Under the pieces are notes generated by a model, which saw only the letters and a list, made by a program, of their open reading frames with translations, did no database searches and was not told the origin of the DNA. DNA of 34,584 nt from JALVIU01 sp964462295 (GTDB lineage: Bacteria; Atribacterota; JALVIU01): NCBI GenBank assembly GCA_964462295.1, contig CAYWXH010000016.1, positions 1-34,584 of the forward strand. The letters are read 5' to 3'. Below are positions 8,493-17,509 of this stretch, one piece after another (within the stretch, counting starts at the first letter, position 1; the number at the start of each line of letters is the position of its first letter). The position numbers and the translations under genes were made by a program.

Positions 8493-9202
8493 ACCTTCCT
8501 ATTCTCAGGCTTCCAGAAGATGGAGAAGGTACCTTAATTGAGCGAAAAAATAGATTTTTAGGCATAGTAGATATAGATATCCCCCAGAAAGAAAAGAAAG
8601 TATTTGTCCATATCCATGATTCAGGAAGACTCCCCGACCTTCTATACCCTGGAAACAGAGTAAAACTTGAGAGAAAAGACTATCCGTCAAGAAAAACAAA
8701 GTGGGATATAGTTCAAGCAGCCGATAGGGGCCATTGGATACTTACACATTCTGGATACCATAGCAAAATCGCAAAAACACTATTAGAAAGAGGTTTTATT
8801 ACATATATAAAGGATATCGAAATTATAAAACCCGAACCAAAGGTAAAAAATGGCCGTTTGGATTTTCTTGTTCAAACTAAGTCCAAAGAGATTTGGATAG
8901 AAGTAAAGGGCTGCACATTAAAAAAAGGAAATATCGCATTATTTCCCGATGCACCAACTAAAAGAGGTCAAAAACATATAAAAAACTTAATATCTTTAAA
9001 GAAAGAAGGTAAAAATGTAGCCTTAATATTTTTAGTACTAAGGCCAGATGTAAGATGTTTTTCCCCAAATAGAGAAATTGATCCTATTTTTTATAAACTT
9101 TTTACAGAACTTATGAAAAACCATATAAATATCCATCCCATACTTTTGAGAATACAGAGGGGCTTTTTGTATTATCAAAAAGAAATACCCATATGTTTAT
9201 GA
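8489..9202 (+). CDS. sfsA: SfsA family DNA-binding/nuclease-fold protein
   Basis: Homologue of E. coli SfsA, named for sugar fermentation stimulation; biochemical role poorly defined. The 237-residue protein is full length, with an N-terminal OB-like part (FLGIVDIDI.., HIHDSGRLPDLLYPG) and a C-terminal PD-(D/E)xK-like nuclease fold: RLDF (D125), IEVKGCTL (E138, K140), then FPDAPTKRGQKHIKNL, the strongest family signature. The start overlaps the pxpA stop as ATGA, so it is coupled to pxpA. No hairpin terminator is visible in the 50 bases after the stop. Confidence 0.94.
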   Translation: MNLPILRLPEDGEGTLIERKNRFLGIVDIDIPQKEKKVFVHIHDSGRLPDLLYPGNRVKLERKDYPSRKTKWDIVQAADRGHWILTHSGYHSKIAKTLLERGFITYIKDIEIIKPEPKVKNGRLDFLVQTKSKEIWIEVKGCTLKKGNIALFPDAPTKRGQKHIKNLISLKKEGKNVALIFLVLRPDVRCFSPNREIDPIFYKLFTELMKNHINIHPILLRIQRGFLYYQKEIPICL

Positions 9203-9252
9203 AGGAATATGAATCTATGTGAAAAATAAAAATGGTAAAGAGAAAAGACCTA

Positions 9253-9281
9253 TTGACAAAATATAATAAATTGCGTATAAT
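9253..9281 (+). promoter_or_regulatory. Consensus sigma70 promoter of tRNA-Leu (and probably rpsT)
   Basis: TTGACA (9253-9258), a 17-base spacer and TATAAT (9276-9281) match the consensus in both hexamers. The start is expected near 9288, about 15 bases before the mature tRNA. It is the strongest-looking promoter in the window, as expected for a stable RNA and a ribosomal protein. Confidence 0.88.
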
Positions 9282-9302
9282 TTATATGCCTAAAAATTAA
9301 TT

Positions 9303-9387
9303 GCCGAAGTGGCGAAATTGGCAGACGCACTGGACTCAAAATCCAGCGGGCGTTGAGCCCGTGCCGGTTCGACTCCGGCCTTCGGCA
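9303..9387 (+). tRNA. tRNA-Leu (anticodon CAA, decodes UUG)
   Basis: An 85-base class II tRNA. The acceptor stem pairs GCCGAAG (9303-9309) with CTTCGGC (9380-9386), with discriminator A at 9387. The anticodon stem CTGGA/TCCAG encloses the loop CTCAAAA, giving anticodon CAA. The long variable arm (CGGGC..GCCCG) and the T loop GGTTCGACTCC fit tRNA-Leu. CCA is not encoded, so it must be added after transcription. A run of seven T follows at 9388-9394. Confidence 0.97.
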
Positions 9388-9435
9388 TTTTTTTATTTTA
9401 TAAATAAAATTACTAAAGGAAAGGGGTAGAAAAAA

Positions 9436-9735
9436 TTGGCTAACAAAAAAGCGGCGATTAAAGCAATGAGGCAATCGGAAAAGAGAAGGTTAAGAAATAA
9501 GTCTGTGGAGAGTAAGATAAAAACATTTAGAAAAAAGGTATGGATAGCAATTGATGAAAAAAATAAAGAGCTTGCAGAGAAAAACCTCCTTATTGCTATA
9601 CGAGAGATGGATAAAGCTGTAAGCAAAGGGATCTGGCACAGAAACGAAGCAGCAAGAAAGAAATCAAGACTTATGAAAAGGTTTAGAACAGCCTTTGCAA
9701 AATCAGAAACTACTGAGGCCTCTGAGTCCTTATAG
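9436..9735 (+). CDS. rpsT: Ribosomal protein bS20
   Basis: Small-subunit primary 16S rRNA-binding protein. It has 99 residues, slightly longer than the usual 85-90 because of an acidic/serine tail (SETTEASESL). The N-terminus ANKKAAIKAMRQSEKRRLRNKS and the conserved region AVSKGIWHRNEAARKKSRLMKR are typical. The start is a TTG at 9436 behind AAAGGGG. The E. coli rpsT gene is also known to start with UUG, which matters for its translational feedback. It lies 48 bases after the tRNA and is probably expressed from the same promoter. Its last 26 bases overlap the 3' end of holA on the other strand. Confidence 0.97.
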   Translation: MANKKAAIKAMRQSEKRRLRNKSVESKIKTFRKKVWIAIDEKNKELAEKNLLIAIREMDKAVSKGIWHRNEAARKKSRLMKRFRTAFAKSETTEASESL

Positions 9736-10720
9736 TTTTCTTTACAAAATTTTCAAGGGGTAGTATCCCTAAAGAGTAATTTTCTCTTAAGATCAAGTTA
9801 ACCTTATATAACTCTTTTAACATAGAAAAGAGTTCTTCTTTGGAAAATTGAGGAAGATGGGCTATCATCTCATTTAAAAGATGAGGAGAAATGCCCATCT
9901 TTCTTTTTAAGGTATTATAATCCATACCCTCTTCCATATATATTTTAAGTCCTACCAATTTTTTTATCTCACCCTCTAGACTGAAAAGTATCTTTGGAAG
10001 GGGTTCTACAAAGGACAGTTCATTCAAAATCAAAAGGGCTTTAGTTGTCTCTCTTTTTCGAAAAGCAGATAGGAAGTCAAATATAGTTACACCCTTTTTA
10101 AGGCCCAAAAGTTTTGCCACCATATCTATAGTAATATACTCTTCTCCTTCTGCATATGTAATCAATTTATCTATCTCATTTTTTATACTCATAAGTTCAT
10201 CTCCACTGTGTGAAAGAAGAAGATAGATAGCATCTTCTTCAATTTTTTTACCCTTTCCCTCTATAGCATTTTTTACCCAATTAACAAGGGTATTAAATTC
10301 GGGTATATCAAACCTAACGATTATCCCTTTCTTTTTTATAAGATTTAGAATAGGGTCTTTTCCCATTTCTTCATCATTCATTATAATAAGGATATTTTTT
10401 GTATCTTGGGAGAGGAAATCCCCTACAAAATTATTAAATTTTTTCCTCTCTTTGGCTTTAATCTCCCTATAGTTCTTTATAACACAAACCTTTCTTCCTC
10501 CAAAGAGAGACCCTGTATGTAAAAAATTAGAAAGGATACTGGTATCCATATCTGATCCGTATATTATTTTGTAATTCATAGATGAGACCTTATTGTTAAA
10601 TACGAGTTTAAGGAGCATTTTTAAAAAATGTTCCTTAAGAAGGATCTCCTTTCCTACCAAAAGATAGATAGGAAAGATCCTATTTTTTCTTAAATAACTA
10701 ATAGCTTGTTGATAATTCAT
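9710..10720 (-). CDS. holA: DNA polymerase III, delta subunit (clamp-loader)
   Basis: The delta subunit opens the sliding clamp as part of the clamp-loader complex. The 336-residue length fits. Family features are an N-terminal IYLLVGKEILLKEHF (in place of the YLLyGEE pattern), LFGGRKVCVIKNY, a RecD/AAA-like core with LLSHSGDELMSIKNEIDKLITYA, and KGVTIFDFLSAF at the start of the C-terminal collar domain. It lies at the end of the valS operon, with its start inside the 3' end of comEC (23-base overlap). The comEC-holA order and the convergent rpsT neighbour are conserved in many Firmicutes, which supports the call. Confidence 0.93.
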   Translation of the reverse strand: MNYQQAISYLRKNRIFPIYLLVGKEILLKEHFLKMLLKLVFNNKVSSMNYKIIYGSDMDTSILSNFLHTGSLFGGRKVCVIKNYREIKAKERKKFNNFVGDFLSQDTKNILIIMNDEEMGKDPILNLIKKKGIIVRFDIPEFNTLVNWVKNAIEGKGKKIEEDAIYLLLSHSGDELMSIKNEIDKLITYAEGEEYITIDMVAKLLGLKKGVTIFDFLSAFRKRETTKALLILNELSFVEPLPKILFSLEGEIKKLVGLKIYMEEGMDYNTLKRKMGISPHLLNEMIAHLPQFSKEELFSMLKELYKVNLILRENYSLGILPLENFVKKTIRTQRPQ

Positions 10721-12893
10721 AACTTATCGTCCTTTCTCCTTTAGAAGTAATGACTTTCCATCCTCTACCATAGGATAAAACTTTAATATCCCCATCTATA
10801 TCTGTTCTATAGACCTTTACCCCATATATTTTTAATAATTTTACAACCTTTTTGGAAGGATGTCCATACCTATTTTTCCCAACAGAGATAATTGCACAAG
10901 AGGGTGAAATAGCATCTAAAAATAAAGGGGTGGTAGAGCTCTTACTTCCATGGTGAGAGACCTTTAATACATCATAATGGGCAAGAAGTTTCTTATTTAC
11001 AAGATAGTATTCCCCTTCTGCTTCAAGATCTCCTGTAAAAATCGCAGAAAAACTACCATACCTTAAGCCTAATACTATAGAATTGTTATTATCTTTTTCA
11101 AAAAATCCTTTACCCGGAGGAGAGAGAATAGTTATAGAGAGGTTATCTCCTACATAAAACTTATCTCCCTGTTTTACACTCTCCAGTAGTATGCCTTTTG
11201 CCAAAATAGAATTCAAAAGTTCATTATAGCCTCTATCTTTGGTTGTTTGTCCATTTATAAATACCCTATTTACCTTAAACTCAGAAAGTACATCCTTAAG
11301 GCCTCCCCAGTGGTCTATATCAGGATGAGTAATAAATATGGCATCCAAGATATTAACTCCATTTTTCTTAAGATAGTTTACAACCCTATTCCCACTATAT
11401 ATATTTCCTCCATCTATCAAAATATTGACACCATGGGGATAGTTTATAAAAATGGCATCACCTTCACCTACAGAGATAAAATGGATTCCAAGGGGTAGGG
11501 GATAAAAAAGAAAGACAAATAATACAAGAAAGAGGATAAATATGGACAATAAAGCCTTCTTATACCTCTTCTCTTTTATAAAAAAGAATAACATAGCTAA
11601 AAATATATACCAAAATACTATTTTATAAAAAGAAAGAGATGGAAAGATAAGAGAAGAAAGTGGAAAATGTGCTACAAGATGGACAGTAGTTTCATATAGT
11701 GCCAAAACAGGCTTTATAACTGAAATTAAAAATAAAGAAATATGGGAAGATATAAGGCTTACAAAAGATATAAAAAATGAAAAAGGAATAAAAAAAGATG
11801 CGAAAACCCCTAAAAATGGAGTAAATAGTATAGAAAAAAGAGGAACCCTGTGGAAAAAATTAATAATTATAGGTAAATTCAACATCCAAATCCAGATAGT
11901 AAGGGCCATGATGTAAAATGGTTTTATAAGGGATTCTTTGTCTACCATCTTATCAAAAAGATAGATTCCAAACACAGAAGAAAAAGAGAGCAAAAATCCT
12001 GGATCTTCTATCTCTAAGGGATTTAAGATAAGAATAACTAAAGCTGAAAAGGAAAGTGCAGATAAAAGATCATAATCTCTATACAATATAACAGCAGATA
12101 CATACAGGGAAATCATTATATATGCCCTAACTACAGAGGGGTGTATGCCTACTACAAAAAAATAAAAGGATAAAATTAGAAAGGAAAGGACTGCTCCCGT
12201 CCTTTTTCTAAAAAAGAAAGAGGTTATAAAGAGAAGAAAGATAAATATGACCCCAAAATGGAGCCCAGATACAGCAAAGAGATGGATTATGCCTGCCTGA
12301 ATAAAGTCCCTTTTTAGACCCTCTGATATATCCATTTCCCTTCCCAGTACAAGTGCCCCAAGTATCGGGGCTTCTCTAAATAAGGTCCTGATTCTGTCCC
12401 TTATTTTGTATAAAAGATTAAAAGGAGAAACCTTTATGGTTTTTATACCTCCTGGTTTTATCCATGCATAGAAATATATACCCTTTCTTTTGTAATACCT
12501 TCTTATATATGGGGGATATTTTTCATCTATACGGTGTAACCTGATGTGTGAGATACTCACAGTATTCCCTTTTTTTATATCTGTCTTTCCCTTTGTCTTT
12601 ATAAGTACAGAGGGAAAAGATTTCAGTATAAACCTTAAATTTTCGCCACTATTTATATCCCCCACCCTACCCTCAAGGTTTACACTCTTCCCATCGTAAA
12701 GGGATACAAACTTAGAAGGCAGTATATTATCACGATAGGTAAAATTAAAAATACCTATAAAAAGAAAAAGAAGATATAAAGATAAAGTGAAAAGACCATA
12801 TTTTTTGGTTAAAGATAAAAATAGTAAAAAAGAAAGGGAAATAGTTATATAAAATATAAATTTGGGTAAATAAGAAAGATAAAGATAGGACAT
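10698..12893 (-). CDS. comEC: ComEC/Rec2 family DNA-uptake channel
   Basis: Inner-membrane channel that carries single-stranded transforming DNA into the cytoplasm. About 731 residues from the ATG at 12893; an in-frame TTG at 12905 would add four, and neither has a strong ribosome site. The order is N-terminal membrane segments and a soluble DUF4131-like domain (GRVGDIN..), a multi-pass Competence domain with the signatures FAVSGLHFGVI and HPSVVRAYIM, then a C-terminal metallo-beta-lactamase-like domain (about 470-725) with SVGEGDAIFI, LIDGGN, THPDIDHWGG and SHHGSKSS. The metal-binding HxDxDH motif is intact. It follows comEA, so two uptake genes are present, but no comEB and no type IV pilus gene is nearby. 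Confidence 0.95.
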   Translation of the reverse strand: MSYLYLSYLPKFIFYITISLSFLLFLSLTKKYGLFTLSLYLLFLFIGIFNFTYRDNILPSKFVSLYDGKSVNLEGRVGDINSGENLRFILKSFPSVLIKTKGKTDIKKGNTVSISHIRLHRIDEKYPPYIRRYYKRKGIYFYAWIKPGGIKTIKVSPFNLLYKIRDRIRTLFREAPILGALVLGREMDISEGLKRDFIQAGIIHLFAVSGLHFGVIFIFLLFITSFFFRKRTGAVLSFLILSFYFFVVGIHPSVVRAYIMISLYVSAVILYRDYDLLSALSFSALVILILNPLEIEDPGFLLSFSSVFGIYLFDKMVDKESLIKPFYIMALTIWIWMLNLPIIINFFHRVPLFSILFTPFLGVFASFFIPFSFFISFVSLISSHISLFLISVIKPVLALYETTVHLVAHFPLSSLIFPSLSFYKIVFWYIFLAMLFFFIKEKRYKKALLSIFILFLVLFVFLFYPLPLGIHFISVGEGDAIFINYPHGVNILIDGGNIYSGNRVVNYLKKNGVNILDAIFITHPDIDHWGGLKDVLSEFKVNRVFINGQTTKDRGYNELLNSILAKGILLESVKQGDKFYVGDNLSITILSPPGKGFFEKDNNNSIVLGLRYGSFSAIFTGDLEAEGEYYLVNKKLLAHYDVLKVSHHGSKSSTTPLFLDAISPSCAIISVGKNRYGHPSKKVVKLLKIYGVKVYRTDIDGDIKVLSYGRGWKVITSKGERTISYELSTSY

Positions 12894-12940
12894 AAATATA
12901 CCCAAAAGATAAAAAAAGGTAATAGCAAATAGGGGTCTTT

Positions 12941-13498
12941 TTATTTTTTCTGGGAAGAATTCAGATAATCTTTTATATTTTTTAATTTTTTATCACCTAT
13001 GCCAGATACATTTTTAAGTTCATCTATGTCTCTAAATGGACCATGAGCCTCTCTGTATTTTATAATCCTCTCTGCAAGCTTCTCACCTATACCAGGGAAT
13101 CTCATAAGCGATTCTTTATCCATTGTATTTATATCCAACCTGTTATCTGCTGATTTTAAAGATGTTTGAGCTAAAGCCCTTTTGGGGACAAATATCTTCT
13201 CTCCATCCTTTAAAACCCTTGCAAGATTTAGACTATCCATATCTGCATCAGGTAAGCTCCCCCCTGCCCTATCAATCGCCTCATATACCCGTGCACCTAT
13301 TGGTAACCTGTATACCCCAGGTCTTTTTACATCTCCTGCTACATGAATTATGATATAAGAAATGGATGTAGGAGAATTAGAAGGTTTTACATGGAAAGAA
13401 GGAGAGAGCCTTCTTTCCATGTATAGAAATGAAAATATGCCCAAAAAAATGATAATTACCCCTATTCCAAATAGTATATACTGCTCACTTTTTTTCAT
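12941..13498 (-). CDS. comEA: ComEA-like membrane-anchored DNA receptor (SLBB + helix-hairpin-helix)
   Basis: Binds double-stranded DNA outside the membrane during natural transformation. The 185-residue protein has one N-terminal membrane anchor (about 8-27), an SLBB domain (about 48-105: IIHVAGDVKRPGVYRLPIGARV .. DGEKIFVPK) and a C-terminal double helix-hairpin-helix (about 118-180: LDINTMDKESLMRFPGIGEKLAERII and DIDELKNVSGIGDKKL). The start overlaps the end of folC by 14 bases, with no strong ribosome site, so coupling is likely. comEC follows after a short gap. Confidence 0.95.
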   Translation of the reverse strand: MKKSEQYILFGIGVIIIFLGIFSFLYMERRLSPSFHVKPSNSPTSISYIIIHVAGDVKRPGVYRLPIGARVYEAIDRAGGSLPDADMDSLNLARVLKDGEKIFVPKRALAQTSLKSADNRLDINTMDKESLMRFPGIGEKLAERIIKYREAHGPFRDIDELKNVSGIGDKKLKNIKDYLNSSQKK

Positions 13499-14789
13499 TT
13501 TTCAAAAGAAGGCTTCCCACCTTTCCTATAAGGTAAAGTGAGCCTGTTACAAGAAGAATATCATGGGGGGAAAGATCCTTTTTTGCATATTTAAGGGCCT
13601 CTATGGGATTTAAAATAACCTCAATAGGCACATCTGTATAGAGAGAAAATACCTCTTTTAACACAGAAGGAGATAATGCCCTTTCACTTTCAGGGGTAGT
13701 AACTATAATCTTTTTCGCAAGAGGGGCAAGAAGTTTTGCCATCTCTTTGTACTCTTTATCTTTCAAAATACCTGAAACAATGGTGATTTTCTTATTTGGA
13801 AAGAGGCTTTTTAAGGTCTCAACAAGTCTCTTTGTACCATCGAGATTATGTGCACCATCTAAAATGATGTAAGGTCTCTTTGAGGCTATCTGAAATCTAC
13901 CTGGCCACTTTACACCTCTTAAACCTTTTATAAACTGAGAAATGGAGAAATCATAGTCCCAATGTTTTTTCAATACCTCTGATGCATAAATAGAAAGTGC
14001 TGCATTTTCTGCCTGATGATAGCCTATAAGGGGGATACTTACATTATAATTTATCCCTTCTTCATCTTTATATACAAAGTCAGTACCATTTTCTGTCAGA
14101 GAAATATGTGAAACCTTATTGTTTAAGATATAAAATGGAGAACCCTTATATGAAGAAAAATTTTCTATAACCTTTTTTACATTTTCGCTTTGGATACCAC
14201 TTACTACAGGTATTCCACCTTTTATGATACCACACTTCTCCTCTGCTATTTTTTCTATCTCCCAACCCAAAAAATTTGTATGGTCTCTTGCAATATGTGT
14301 TATCAAAGAGATTAAGGGATATGTAACATTTGTTGCATCAAATCGGCCACCCATACCTGTTTCAACTATGGAGATATCCACCTTTTTTTCTGCAAAATAC
14401 CAAAATGCCATAGCTGTAAGGGTCTCAAAAAAAGTTGGATGAAAACATCCATTCTTTCTCGAGACCCTTTCTACATATGGTATAACCTCCTCCACAAGAG
14501 CGGTAAATTCTTCCTCTGTAATATCAATACCATTTATTTTTATTCTCTCTCTAATAGAAAAAAGGTGGGGAGAAGTGTATAGACCCACCTTATACCCTAT
14601 ATTAGCCAAGCCTTTTGCAAGCATGGAAGAGGTAGACCCTTTTCCATTGGTACCTGCTATATGGATTACCCTGAGTCTCCTCTCCGGATTCCCCATAAGA
14701 TACAACAAATATTGTATAGTAGTAAGACCTGGACGAGAACCAAAACGAGAGAAACTATTAAGATATGAAACTGCCTCTTTGTAATTCAC
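13485..14789 (-). CDS. folC: Bifunctional folylpolyglutamate synthase/dihydrofolate synthase
   Basis: Mur-ligase-type enzyme that adds glutamate to dihydropteroate and folates. It has 434 residues, the usual length. The ATP loop IAGTNGKGSTSSMLA (about residue 42) and the GMGGRFDATN motif (around residue 145) are typical, as are LDGAHNLDGTKRL and LVTGSLYLIG near the C-terminus. The start is a GTG at 14789, directly abutting the valS stop with no gap and preceded by GAGGG inside valS. valS-folC is a common conserved gene pair. Confidence 0.95.
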   Translation of the reverse strand: MNYKEAVSYLNSFSRFGSRPGLTTIQYLLYLMGNPERRLRVIHIAGTNGKGSTSSMLAKGLANIGYKVGLYTSPHLFSIRERIKINGIDITEEEFTALVEEVIPYVERVSRKNGCFHPTFFETLTAMAFWYFAEKKVDISIVETGMGGRFDATNVTYPLISLITHIARDHTNFLGWEIEKIAEEKCGIIKGGIPVVSGIQSENVKKVIENFSSYKGSPFYILNNKVSHISLTENGTDFVYKDEEGINYNVSIPLIGYHQAENAALSIYASEVLKKHWDYDFSISQFIKGLRGVKWPGRFQIASKRPYIILDGAHNLDGTKRLVETLKSLFPNKKITIVSGILKDKEYKEMAKLLAPLAKKIIVTTPESERALSPSVLKEVFSLYTDVPIEVILNPIEALKYAKKDLSPHDILLVTGSLYLIGKVGSLLLKNEKK

Positions 14790-17447
14790 CTATCCCTCAG
14801 CCTCTAAAAACCTTAATATCTCTGTGATTCTCTTCTTTTTATCATTGAGTTCTCTATAAATTCCCCTTTCTTTTTCTACAATTTCTGGTTTTGCACGATT
14901 AACAAAATTGGGATTGTTCAGTTTTTTACTTGTACGTTCGAGCTCTTTTTCTACCTTAACAAGGTCCTTCTTAAGTCGTTCCCTCTCTCTTTCTATATCT
15001 ATTAAACCCTCAAGGGGCATATAAATCTCTGCATCTTTAGTTACACCAATAGATGAAAGCTTCGGTCTTTCTGCATTTTTATAAGTTATCTTGGCATCTC
15101 CTACTTTTGCAAGCTCAAGATATGAGAGGCTTTCTTTTATAAGAGAAAGTGCCTCCTCATCTGATACCACATTTATTATAATATCTGTTCTTTTGTTTAT
15201 AGGAATATTCATCTCTGCCTTAAGATTACGAACTATCCTTACAAGTTCCTGAACCTTATTCATTGCATTTTCTGCCCTTTTATCAAAAAACTTCTCATCA
15301 TATATAGGCCAATCAGATACCATAATACTTCTACCCTTATGTGGAAGTCTTTGCCAAATCTCTTCCGTAATAAATGGCATATAAGGGTGGATAAGCTTTA
15401 GGAATGTCTCGAGGACATAATGGAGGATCTTTTTTGTTTTCTGCTTTGCCCTATCATTGTCCCCATATAGATCTACCTTGGAGATTTCTATATACCAATC
15501 ACAAAACTCTCTCCAGAAGAAATCATAAAGGGTACTTGCAGCCTCTGAATAGTTAAATTTTTCAAGCCCTTCTGTTACTTCTTTTATTACCCTATTTGTC
15601 CTACTTAAAATCCATCTATCAGAAAGAGTAAGATTAAACTCTTCTATATTATACTCATCTGGTGAAAATTCACCTAAATTTGTTATTATAAATCTTGATG
15701 CATTCCAAATCTTGTTTGCAAAGTTTCTTGCTGCCTCAATCTTTGTCTCAGAAAGTTTTATATAATTTACATCTGTAGTAAGAGATGCAAGGGTATATCT
15801 TAGGGCATCTGCACCATACTTTTCTATAATCACAAGGGGGTCTACCACATTTCCCTTGGTTTTACTCATCTTTTTCCCTTCTTCATCACCTACCAAGGGA
15901 TTTACAAAAACCTTTCTAAAGGGGACATCCCCCATAAATTTAAGCCCCATCATAATCATCCTTGCAACCCAGAAAAATATAATATCAAATCCTGTGACAA
16001 GCAAAGAGGTAGGATAGAAATATTTTAGGTCTTCTGTCTCCTCGGGCCAACCTAATGTGGAAAATGGCCAAAGTGCAGAACTAAACCATGTATCTAATAC
16101 ATCTTCCTCTTGAGATATATTAGAACTTCCACACTTGGGGCATACATGTAGATCTTCTACACTTGCAGAATATTTACCACAATCATTACAATACCATACG
16201 GGAATCCTATGCCCCCACCAAATCTGACGGGAGATACACCAATCCCTTATGTTTTCCATCCAATTAAAATAAATCTTTTCCCATCTTTTTGGTGTAAAGG
16301 TAATCCTCTCATCCCTAACAGCCTCTATTGCAGGCTCTGCAAGGGGTTTTATCTTTACAAACCACTGAGAAGATAGATATGGCTCTATTGCTGTATGACA
16401 CCTATAACAATGACCTACACTATGCACATGGTCTTCTATCTTTACAAGTAAACCCTTTTCTTTGAGTTCCTCTACAATCTTTTCTCTTGCCTCTTCTCGT
16501 GTAAGGCCCTTATACTTTCCCCCATTTTCATTTATAGTTGCATCTATATTAAAGATATTTATACCTGGTAAATTATGTCTTTTTGCCACCTCATAGTCAT
16601 TTGGGTCATGATATGGGGTAATCTTAAGTGCCCCTGTACCAAACTCCATATCTACATACTCATCTTCTATAATGGGGATTTCCCTTTCCACGATAGGCAA
16701 TATTACTGTTTTTCCCTTATATTTTTTGTAACGTTCATCATTTGGATTTATGGCAACTGCCACATCTCCTAACATGGTCTCAGGTCTTGTAGTAGCAATT
16801 ACAAGATAGTCATCCTCTCCCTTTACAGGATACTTTATATAGTAAAGTTTCCCGTGGACTTCTTTATGCTCTACTTCAAGATCAGAAAGTGCGGTTTGAC
16901 ACCTTGGACACCAATTTATAATATAGTCATCCTTATATATAAGTCCCTCATTATACAGGGTAACAAATACCTCTCTTACGGCACGGGAAAGTTTTTCATC
17001 AAGAGTAAATCTCTCCCTTGACCAATCACAGGATGCCCCTAATTTCTTAAGTTGGTTTATGATATTATTTCCGTACTTTTCCTTCCATTCCCATACACGT
17101 TTTATAAACTCTTCTCTTCCAAGATCATGTCTTGTAAGACCTTCTTTTGCTATCTCTCTTTCTACCACATTTTGAGTAGCAATACCTGCATGGTCTGTCC
17201 CAGGAAGCCAGAGTGTTTCATATCCTTGCATCCTCTTGAATCTTACTATTACATCTTGAAGTGTATTCACAAGGGCATGCCCTATATGAAGAGAACCTGT
17301 AACATTCGGGGGAGGTATAACGATAGAAAAGGGTTTTTTGTCTTTTCTTACCTTGGCCCTAAAGAGATTATTCTCCTCCCAAAATTTATACCACTTATCT
17401 TCTACACTTTTCGGATTATAAACTTTATCCATAGTAGGTTCTGTCAT
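14790..17447 (-). CDS. valS: Valyl-tRNA synthetase
   Basis: Charges tRNA-Val and edits misactivated threonine. I chose the ATG at 17447 (885 residues) because AAAGGGGG lies 7 bases before it; an in-frame extension to 17480 would run back into the leader hairpin. The class I signatures are HIGH (residues 54-57 in PPPNVTGSLHIGHAL) and KMSKT (526-530), with the editing domain between them. A four-cysteine zinc-ribbon-like segment (CNDC..CPKC, about 420-440), the anticodon-binding domain and the C-terminal coiled coil typical of ValRS (about 820-885) follow. It heads valS-folC-comEA-comEC-holA. Confidence 0.97.
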   Translation of the reverse strand: MTEPTMDKVYNPKSVEDKWYKFWEENNLFRAKVRKDKKPFSIVIPPPNVTGSLHIGHALVNTLQDVIVRFKRMQGYETLWLPGTDHAGIATQNVVEREIAKEGLTRHDLGREEFIKRVWEWKEKYGNNIINQLKKLGASCDWSRERFTLDEKLSRAVREVFVTLYNEGLIYKDDYIINWCPRCQTALSDLEVEHKEVHGKLYYIKYPVKGEDDYLVIATTRPETMLGDVAVAINPNDERYKKYKGKTVILPIVEREIPIIEDEYVDMEFGTGALKITPYHDPNDYEVAKRHNLPGINIFNIDATINENGGKYKGLTREEAREKIVEELKEKGLLVKIEDHVHSVGHCYRCHTAIEPYLSSQWFVKIKPLAEPAIEAVRDERITFTPKRWEKIYFNWMENIRDWCISRQIWWGHRIPVWYCNDCGKYSASVEDLHVCPKCGSSNISQEEDVLDTWFSSALWPFSTLGWPEETEDLKYFYPTSLLVTGFDIIFFWVARMIMMGLKFMGDVPFRKVFVNPLVGDEEGKKMSKTKGNVVDPLVIIEKYGADALRYTLASLTTDVNYIKLSETKIEAARNFANKIWNASRFIITNLGEFSPDEYNIEEFNLTLSDRWILSRTNRVIKEVTEGLEKFNYSEAASTLYDFFWREFCDWYIEISKVDLYGDNDRAKQKTKKILHYVLETFLKLIHPYMPFITEEIWQRLPHKGRSIMVSDWPIYDEKFFDKRAENAMNKVQELVRIVRNLKAEMNIPINKRTDIIINVVSDEEALSLIKESLSYLELAKVGDAKITYKNAERPKLSSIGVTKDAEIYMPLEGLIDIERERERLKKDLVKVEKELERTSKKLNNPNFVNRAKPEIVEKERGIYRELNDKKKRITEILRFLEAEG

Positions 17448-17465
17448 GGAATAACCCCCTTTTAT

Positions 17466-17494
17466 ATAAAAAATAACCACCGCATATGCGGTGG
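17466..17494 (-). terminator. Terminator-like palindrome in the valS leader
   Basis: An 18-base perfect palindrome, CCACCGCATATGCGGTGG (17477-17494), is followed on the minus strand by TTATTTTTTAT (down to about 17466), the form of a rho-independent terminator. It lies between the last gene of the dcw transcript (stop at 17530) and the valS ribosome site. Because the valS promoter lies upstream of it, it also falls within the valS leader, where it could attenuate or merely tune readthrough. Confidence 0.65.
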
Positions 17495-17509
17495 GAGTTA
17501 ACTTTCATT

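Noticed and set aside
9387..9409. T-run and A/T hairpin after tRNA-Leu as a terminator
   Set aside because: The hairpin TTTTATTT-TAT-AAATAAAA contains no G or C and would be very weak. Readthrough into rpsT seems more likely.
9250..9474. Minus-strand open frame covering the tRNA
   Set aside because: Frames of this kind arise from reading a tRNA antisense; the tRNA fold is unambiguous.
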